From Ophiothrix spiculata (taxonomy: Eukaryota; Echinodermata; Ophiuroidea; Amphilepidida; Ophiotrichidae), in NCBI GenBank assembly GCA_000969725.1, contig JXSR01S043020.1: DNA of 20,368 bases; one strand, written 5' to 3'. The notes below the pieces were generated by a model that was not told the origin of the DNA, searched no databases, and saw only the letters and a program-made list of their open reading frames with translations. The stretch's first letter is position 1; each line of letters starts with the position of its first letter. The translations under genes were made by a program, and so were the position numbers. Of the stretch, positions 17,801 through 20,368 are shown piece after piece.

Positions 17801-20260
17801 TTCTAGTCTCTGTACCATGCTGTCCTCAAATGATTGACATTTTGAGATCTGCTTTATGGCTGCAATAATAGACTAGTGGACTAAAATGTGACAGCTTTTT
17901 CTAGTCTCTGTTCCATGCTGTCCTCAAATGATTGACATTTTGAGATCTGCTTTATGGCTGCAATAATAGACTAGTGGACTAAAATGTGACAGCTTTTTCT
18001 AGTCTCTGTTCCATGCTTTCCTGAATGATTGACATTTTGAGATCAGCTTTATGGCTGCAATGATAGACTATTGGACTAACCCATGACAGCTTCTTCTAGA
18101 CTCTGTTCCATGTTTTCCCTGAATGTTTGACATTTTGAGATCAGCTTTGCGGCTGCAATGATAGACTAGTGGACTAACCTGTGACAGCTTCTTCTAGTCT
18201 CTGTTCCATATTTGTCCTGAATGTTTGGCTAGCGCCATTCTGTTCTTTGAGGCTTTCCTCAATGGCAGCACTAATAGATTTATACTGCTCAGCACACTGC
18301 TTGGCCTTGTTGATTTGATCATTCAGACCTGAAATTTGTAAATTGGAATAATGCAGACATATATATATCATTTATTAACTCCAAGTACACAGTCAGCCAA
18401 TTAGAAAACAAATAACCAGAGTGGACTTAAATGGATATATACACTGCATATGATATGTCAGGGTGGCCTTTAAATATACTTTTAAATTTGGTCAATGAAT
18501 ATTTTCTCCTACCAGTGCTTTAAAAATGCACAACTTATCCTTTTGATATGTCTTGTAGGTATGGAATGAATATATTTGTTAATTGTACTGCCTTTGCTTA
18601 CAGATGAACAAAGTAAAAGCACTCACGCCTATTATAGGCCTTATCCAAACATGCGTCTCATTAACAAGCAAAATAAAAAGTTGCGCCCTTGTTGTGGGTA
18701 AAACAACCGTGATCCAAATAATTTACTTACGGTAATTATTCACAGATATGTATATACCAGTTAGAATTGGGCCAACTTTTGTATGAAATGATTATAATCT
18801 GTCCACGTCGTTGTGTGCGTCCCCCTATAGTTTTGGACATAGCCAATTACACCTGAGAGGGATGAAGCTTTTATGAAAAGCTCTTAATAAGACTTGTCTC
18901 AAAAACTGTTGGCTATCCAAAAAATAAAGTTTATGTTTGTCACCATCGAGTCATCTTTAAAGGTAAATAATTACACAGAACGGTGAAATATGGTGACATA
19001 CAATTATTGGTAAAAGGCTAAACATAGATGCATCCCAGGAAAACAAGATAGGCCTTATTCAAATGCAAGCGGTTAACATGTTATTTTGGAGGTCTGTTCA
19101 ATCACTCATCTAAAGAGTATAGACCTTTTCAAAACACGACTATCCGAGAATTTCCGAAGCTGATTTTACACTTTCCGGCAATTGTCGAAAGAAAAAGTGA
19201 CTCTTCAACACAATAACCAGAATGTTAAGTTCGCGTTCTCGTTAATTGGTTGCGTACGAATTCGAACTTGGAATTAGCGTCGGCACTACAGAGTCACTTT
19301 CAGTTTGATCGCCCTGCAACTTCAAATCTTATAAGCTTAATCAGCGCAGATCAGCCGATTTCAAATGGAAATTTCACTCTTTATGTCGGTGAGCTTATGG
19401 TACCATCGGCCAAAAGTTGTTCAGAATGAGTGTATCTAATATTGTATGGGTCTGGTTCTATTTATTTTTCACTTGTATTGCACTGAAATACGAGTGATTT
19501 TTCGGACTTTTTTTGTTGACAAAATCGTGCATACTAATGAGCTTGTACGTGATTGGTTGAAAAAATGGCCATGTGATCAATGTTCCGGAGATTTCCGAAT
19601 GGATTTTGAAAAGGTCTATTAGTTTCACAACAAAAAATATAATTTTGATTTTCACAGAATTGAGCAAAAAATGAATGACACTAAAACTATAGATTTTGTC
19701 TGGCTATAATCAGGGGTGTGAGAGTCAGGTGATAAAAAGAGCTGAAAAAAGCTGAAAATAGTGACAAAATGCCAAAAACAGGCTGAAAATGAAAAAAAAG
19801 CTCAAATTAGGACTCATTTGAAGGCATTAAAAAAGCTGAAATCAGCTTAAAATCTTTCCTCCCCCATCCCCATCCCCCCCCCCCTTATAATATCAGTAGC
19901 AGATCAATACGCTAGTGATTGCATGACTGCAATACTTTATAATTTGATGGGCTATTATAGAATTTGCTTTATGTCCCTGCTCCTCATTGAATGAAAGTAC
20001 CTCTTCAGCAATGGTATGGGGGCACATATGAGTTGAATCTACTATTACTTGATGGGTCCAACATCAATATAACCATGGCTTCTTTCACAAATGACACAAT
20101 GTGCTCGTGTCATGAAACAAAAAAAAAACTAAATTGAACTCCTGACTATACATACCTTTGATAACGTCATCTTTCCTTCTGATAGCAACCTTTAAATCTC
20201 TGACCTCTTCTTCATGTCCTGCAGACGAAACAACTGTCTTCTTGCCTTGTGCACTTACAG
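5692..20260 (-). CDS. TPR: TPR nuclear basket nucleoporin, partial gene (11 internal exons)
   Basis: TPR is the large coiled-coil protein that forms the nuclear basket filaments of the nuclear pore and serves in mRNA export control, chromatin exclusion at pores and Mad1/Mad2 anchoring (family knowledge). Seen here: eleven minus-strand exons, each with AG acceptor and GT donor, whose phases fit at all ten junctions: 1-1, 1-1, 1-0, 0-0, 0-0, 0-0, 0-0, 0-2, 2-0, 0-0, 0-2. The joined ~445 residues are continuous heptad coiled coil and align colinearly, without large gaps, with what I recall of the second half of the human TPR coiled coil. The N-terminal coiled coil lies beyond the right edge. The acidic, disordered C-terminal tail is not in the window. 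Introns run from 200 to about 2490 bp and are loaded with mobile elements. No internal stop or frameshift was found, so this is a working gene. Confidence 0.95.
6313..6642. mobile_element. 330-bp MITE with long TIRs, in TPR intron j-k
   Basis: The left end GGCCTAAAAAAATTGTTTG continues to ATTGGCGTAAC. The right end is its reverse complement, with ATTGTTTGATTGGCGTAAC (19 bp) perfect in both arms and GGCC at both extremes. The interior has repeated CCGACC / ACCCTATTTTT phrases near both arms. It is non-coding, and no confident target duplication is visible. Confidence 0.82.
6730..6867 (-). CDS. TPR: TPR exon j
   Basis: 138 bp, 46 codons, phase 0/0. The acceptor is TTTTTTATTAG, the donor GCAAAG followed by GTAAAATC. 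It encodes VLVQTSAQHQDLMKKVETLN, then a variable stretch, then REEKERLQQQVHQMEAK. This corresponds to human MAQHEELMKKTETMN...REEKERLEQDLQQMQAK, with all block spacings kept. Confidence 0.96.
6948..7084. mobile_element. Small inverted-repeat element (~135 bp)
   Basis: The left arm GGGACCACTTCAAAACTCAA CCAGCGGTTG and the right arm (reverse complement GGGCCGCTTGAAAACTCAG CCAGCGGTTGG) pair over about 30 bp with few mismatches. A related left arm, GGAACCACTTCAAAACTCAA, recurs at 10586-10605, so this is a dispersed family. Confidence 0.7.
7200..7770. other. Intronic DNA, nothing recognised
   Basis: This part of intron i-j holds no exon-like or repeat signal that I could support. Confidence 0.4.
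7771..8637. mobile_element. Pogo/Tigger-like non-autonomous DNA transposon (867 bp)
   Basis: Perfect 28-bp terminal inverted repeats lie at 7771-7798 and 8610-8637, beginning TACAGTGGAAACCCGTTAGT and continuing ACGAGATC. A TA at each end is the likely target site. Subterminal GGAGCTCG(T/C)ATTA and CTCGTATTA words recur inside, at both ends. TA target and CAGTGG ends suggest the pogo/Tigger branch of Tc1-mariner. No transposase frame remains. The element lies in intron i-j, just downstream of the exon i triplication. Confidence 0.88.
8761..9027 (-). repeat. 89-bp x 3 tandem repeat across exon i / donor
   Basis: Direct repeat starts at 8761, 8850 and 8939, each beginning ATTACCTG on the plus strand (the reverse complement of a CAG/GTAAT donor). 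The proximal unit forms the 3' end of exon i; the other two are intronic. They differ by only a few bases, mostly silent in the TPR frame (one gives Asn to Tyr), so the duplication is recent. Confidence 0.97.
8766..8825 (-). other. Potential in-frame cryptic exon made by tandem duplication
   Basis: In the distal 89-bp copy, CCAG precedes ATTGAGAAGCAG and the segment ends in CAG followed by GTAATG. Spliced between exons i and j it adds exactly 60 bases in phase 0, encoding IEKQLDEAKENLAGERARAQ, a repeat of the end of exon i. A perfect TACTAAC branch-point motif (plus strand GTTAGTA, 8842-8848) lies 16 bases before the AG. The intron from the exon i donor would be 118 bp. The polypyrimidine tract is poor. 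Use of this exon is inference. Confidence 0.3.
8944..9091 (-). CDS. TPR: TPR exon i (3' end triplicated)
   Basis: 148 bp, phase 2 in, phase 0 out. The acceptor is TTATCTCAG, the donor GCACAG followed by GTAATT. It encodes FLRREKEIAESRFEVAQAE, nearly identical to human FIRREKEIAETRFEVAQVE, then TVRLTQKCDQIEKQLDEAK and ENLAGERARAQ. Its last 84 bases and donor are repeated twice more downstream in the intron in an 89-bp direct repeat (8761-8938). The proximal donor is taken as functional: reading past it gives CAG GTA ATT TAC TAA, a stop after three codons, and the next exon then continues the human order. Confidence 0.95.
9092..9812. other. TPR intron h-i, nothing recognised
   Basis: AT-rich sequence with a T-run near 9336 but no element boundaries or extra exon visible. 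Confidence 0.5.
9813..9925 (-). CDS. TPR: TPR exon h
   Basis: 113 bp, phase 0 in, phase 2 out. The acceptor is a TTTTTTTTCAG tract, the donor ATCAA followed by GTAAGC. It encodes LSQRMIVEQSRQQQ, a flexible proline- and serine-containing stretch (APDSEGVLPSEKSK), then SAEQLLEVIK. Human TPR carries a similar non-helical hinge at this point (GPLNVSLSEEGKS) before QEQILEILRFIRREKE, so the break in the coiled coil is conserved. Confidence 0.95.
10183..10316. mobile_element. 134-bp TIR element with telomere-like core
   Basis: An exact 16-bp inverted repeat, TACTTTAGGTCCCATC at 10183-10198 and GATGGGACCTAAAGTA at 10301-10316, encloses about 100 bases of degenerate ACCCTAA / ACCCAAA / ACTAACACT repeats. 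The CCCTAA units resemble the metazoan telomere repeat (TTAGGG) but are bounded by the inverted repeat, so they belong to the element. Confidence 0.8.
10586..10795. repeat. Diverged relative of the 6948-7084 element
   Basis: GGAACCACTTCAAAACTCAACC matches the arm of the other copy with one base difference. The right end is unclear; a weak TTGAGT/ACTCAA partner lies near 10790. The interior (CAGTTGAGTTCTG and similar) only loosely resembles the other copy. Confidence 0.45.
11010..11120 (-). CDS. TPR: TPR exon g (SWEE block)
   Basis: 111 bp, 37 codons, phase 0/0. The acceptor is TTTCTCCAG, the donor AGTCT followed by GTAAGTAT, a near-consensus 5' splice site. It encodes SSWEEQLRIQKQEA then KKRCQELDEQNKVLHEQIQS. 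Human TPR has ASWEERERMLKDEV then CRCEDLEKQNRLLHDQIEK in the same order, making this one of the strongest single-exon matches for the assignment. Confidence 0.97.
11321..11398 (-). CDS. TPR: TPR exon f
   Basis: 78 bp, 26 codons, phase 0/0. The acceptor is CATTTACAG, the donor CTAAG followed by GTAAGGAG. It encodes LSSHNTKLAEAEDKAKEAHD then TLASSK. It fills the gap between the LHAADV...KEQ block and the SWEE block at exactly the length seen in human TPR, where the residues are more divergent. The intron to the next exon is the shortest in the window at 200 bp. Confidence 0.94.
11399..12065. other. TPR intron e-f, with AT microsatellite
   Basis: A run of ATAATATTATAATAATAATA-type sequence lies near 11708-11740. 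Otherwise nothing is recognised. Confidence 0.5.
12066..12140 (-). CDS. TPR: TPR exon e (LHAADV signature)
   Basis: 75 bp, 25 codons, phase 0/0. The acceptor is TTAATATCAG, the donor GAACAG followed by GTAGGT. It encodes AQDKFEREFLLHAADVKQL and then VTVKEQ. The LHAADV core is the best-conserved block of this part of TPR (human KYERELMLHAADVEAL, with KEQ at the same place). It is too short to stand out as an open frame; it was found from the splice sites and the family motif. Confidence 0.97.
12398..12756. mobile_element. ~359-bp MITE, in TPR intron d-e
   Basis: The left end GGCCAAAAAAAAAATTATG runs into TTTGTTTGCCCTCC. The right end is the reverse complement (GGAGGGCAAACAAACAATTT...GGCG). 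The 14-bp TTTGTTTGCCCTCC is perfect in both arms. The interior carries GCGACCGACCC near the left arm and CCGACCGACCGACCC near the right. The layout (GGCC, A-run, TTGTTTG, GACC repeats) resembles the element at 6313-6642. Confidence 0.8.
12757..13594. other. TPR intron d-e, rest
   Basis: AT-rich. Two open frames on the plus strand here are short, use no recognisable motif and lack splice context. Confidence 0.45.
13595..13729 (-). CDS. TPR: TPR exon d
   Basis: 135 bp, 45 codons, phase 0 at both ends. The acceptor is CCTATTTTAG, the donor AAGGAG followed by GTAAAT. It encodes a heptad segment ELRRTVSRLQDELKEAIDRK, then alanine- and glutamate-rich sequence ending SQEQARIAKE. That ending matches human CQEQAKIAVE, which in human TPR is likewise followed directly by the AQ(N)KYEREL block carried by the next exon. 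Confidence 0.95.
14037..14186 (-). mobile_element. tRNA-derived SINE
   Basis: On the minus strand the RNA polymerase III A-box-like TGGCTTGATATAGGTGG (14164-14180) is followed 28 bases later by a perfect B box GGTTCGAGCC (14126-14135) within the T-arm-like hairpin CCGGGTTCGAGCCCCGG. A non-tRNA tail with GGTTAGGGTTAG follows to about 14037. The first stem of the tRNA is poorly paired and the anticodon arm is not recognisable, so this is a SINE head rather than a working tRNA. Confidence 0.7.
14485..15953. mobile_element. 8-bp-TSD element carrying a nested transposon
   Basis: The flanks are AATACATT at 14477-14484 and 15954-15961, an exact 8-bp duplication. The two arms (14485-14593 and 15859-15953) are inverted repeats: CGGTGCAAATTAGTTTGACT C on the left against CGGTGCGAATTAGTTTTGAC TCC on the right strand, about 80 percent alike over the outer 50 bases. 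Both arms end inward in CCTAACCCTAA telomere-like repeats. Without the insert it would be about 205 bp. The 8-bp TSD suggests a hAT-type MITE. Confidence 0.8.
14594..15858. mobile_element. Mariner-like element nested in the telomere-like core
   Basis: Perfect 30-bp terminal inverted repeats lie at 14594-14623 and 15829-15858, beginning TACAGGGTGTATCAAAATGA and continuing TTAGTACTCA. The duplicated TA and CAGGGTGT ends are typical of Tc1/mariner-related elements. At 1.26 kb it has the length of an autonomous mariner, but no intact transposase frame or DDE/D motif could be read on either strand. A GC-richer patch at 15590-15770 may be a remnant. Confidence 0.82.
16028..16073. repeat. 23-bp direct repeat x 2
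   Basis: GGTTTTCCTGGTGACATTTC followed by AAG occurs twice in tandem with no mismatch in the core, in the TPR intron just before exon c on the plus-strand map. Confidence 0.85.
16218..16315 (-). CDS. TPR: TPR exon c
   Basis: 98 bp, phase 1 in, phase 0 out. The acceptor is ATTTCTTCAG, the donor TCACAG followed by GTAACA. It encodes KESLETQVMDLEKERDELK followed by NENHQLNRAAESQ, corresponding to the human segment with EVEKEKQELQ. It is pure coiled coil with no domain other than heptads. The intron before it in transcript order (16316-18178) is the one that holds the ~97-bp array. Confidence 0.92.
16763..18227 (-). repeat. ~97-bp minisatellite built from the end of TPR exon b (about 15 units)
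   Basis: Each unit, read on the minus strand, has ~46 bases of exon b (core GGAACAGAGACTAGAAGAAG), the donor region GTTAGTCCACTAGTC, and about 50 intronic bases ending near CAAAATGTCAATCATTCAGG. I count about 14 intronic units, starting near 16763, 16853, 16930, 17040, 17139, 17238, 17405 (partial), 17484, 17580, 17679, 17790, 17886, 17984 and 18081, plus the real exon end at 18179. Neighbouring pairs (17790/17886/17984 and 16930/17040) are nearly identical, suggesting recent local duplication. Nearly unrelated sequence interrupts the array at about 17297-17404. Several units keep an intact ACAG/GTTAGT donor; others have lost it. Confidence 0.95.
18179..18328 (-). CDS. TPR: TPR exon b (source of the intronic array)
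   Basis: 150 bp, phase 1 in and 1 out. The acceptor is CAAATTTCAG, the donor CACAG followed by GTTAGTCC. The product contains AEQYKSISAAIEESLKEQ and NMEQRLEEAVT, matching human TPR blocks MEQYRAMVTSLEESLNKE and NIEVRLKES. The last ~48 bases (18179-18227) are homologous to every unit of the ~97-bp tandem array that fills most of the following intron (16763-18178). This copy is identified as the functional one because only it continues into the upstream coding part at 18228-18328. Reading past the donor meets TAG at once (ACA GGT TAG). Confidence 0.93.
18329..19119. other. TPR intron a-b, left part, nothing recognised
   Basis: AT-rich. Two short similar phrases (GGCCTTATCCAAACATGCG near 18639 and GGCCTTATTCAAATGCAAG near 19052) hint at an old repeat. 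Confidence 0.4.
19120..19618. mobile_element. TA-flanked TIR element, copy 2 (499 bp), in a TPR intron
   Basis: It has the same termini as the copy at 3501-3974 and high identity through most of the length, with small indels (an extra segment around 19225-19245 and differences near 19500). It lies in the intron between TPR exons a and b, with the flank GAGTA on the left and TTAGTT on the right. Confidence 0.87.
19730..19886. repeat. GCTGAAA-rich stretch ending in a C run
   Basis: AGCTGAAA words recur about six times at 19740-19850, followed by CCCCCATCCCCATC and a run of 11 C (19874-19884). This is low-complexity sequence, possibly the tail of an old retroelement on the minus strand. Confidence 0.5.
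20156..20260 (-). CDS. TPR: TPR exon a (first exon in window)
   Basis: 105 bp, entering in phase 1 and leaving in phase 1. The acceptor reads GTGTGACAG before CTGTAAGTG; the donor is AAAG followed by GTATGTAT. It encodes a polar linker (QGKKTVVSSAGH) followed by EEEVRDLKVAIRRKDDVIK, which returns to coiled coil and joins the next exon as ...VIKG-LNDQ. Human TPR has a comparable serine-rich break before a stretch ending in DLKERLKQ. A second possible acceptor (CGTCTGCAG, just inside the exon) would drop about 17 residues. I prefer the outer one because it keeps the frame and the linker. Confidence 0.8.
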
Positions 20261-20368
20261 CTGTCACACAAATACAAATACAAGAAATTATGACATTGTA
20301 TTCGGACTTAAGATTACAAGCAAGCTTCTTTCTCAACAGTATCAATTTTATCTTGGAAAAAAAAGCTT

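Noticed and set aside
16763-18178. CRISPR-like array
   Set aside because: The repeats are ~97 bp, contiguous without unique spacers, and derived from an exon in eukaryotic DNA.

Overview
The window is eukaryotic nuclear DNA, AT-rich and intron-dense, most likely from a marine invertebrate (a non-vertebrate deuterostome or lophotrochozoan). I cannot name the species. The evidence is spliceosomal exons with GT/AG borders, an animal-type nuclear pore protein, and many small DNA transposons, a LINE tail and a tRNA-derived SINE. Nothing in it is bacterial.

The main gene lies on the minus strand from about 20260 down to 5692 and runs off the right edge at its 5' side. Eleven internal exons could be read, totalling 1336 coding bases (about 445 codons). 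All ten junctions keep frame, and the joined product matches, block after block, the central coiled coil of the nuclear basket protein TPR (nucleoprotein TPR; Mlp1/2 in yeast). Exons in transcript order are 20156-20260, 18179-18328, 16218-16315, 13595-13729, 12066-12140, 11321-11398, 11010-11120, 9813-9925, 8944-9091, 6730-6867 and 5692-5876. The ORF-like stretches on the opposite strand of these exons are shadows.

Left flank (1-5690): a truncated non-LTR retrotransposon 3' end (1-717), a hAT-type MITE with an 8-bp target duplication (1047-1212), a fold-back (1808-1943), a 1-kb element filled with AGGTCA half-sites (2063-3116), a 474-bp terminal-inverted-repeat element (3501-3974), an ATATCGAT-rich block (4629-4760), and a plus-strand open frame with exon-like borders (4914-5239). 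No further TPR exon was found here, so the next intron is very long or the next exon lies outside the window.

The introns hold a pogo/Tigger-like non-autonomous element (7771-8637), two MITEs with related internal motifs (6313-6642, 12398-12756), a hairpin element with a telomere-like core (10183-10316), a tRNA-derived SINE (14037-14186), a mariner-like element nested inside an 8-bp-TSD element (14485-15953), and a second copy of the 474-bp element (19120-19618).

The most unusual feature is that two different exons of this gene have had their 3' end plus 5' splice site tandemly amplified into the following intron. At 8761-9027 there are three 89-bp copies. At 16763-18227 there are about 15 copies of a ~97-bp unit. 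In the first case the duplication junction creates a perfect TACTAAC branch-point motif, and the distal copy could be spliced as an in-frame 20-residue coiled-coil exon.
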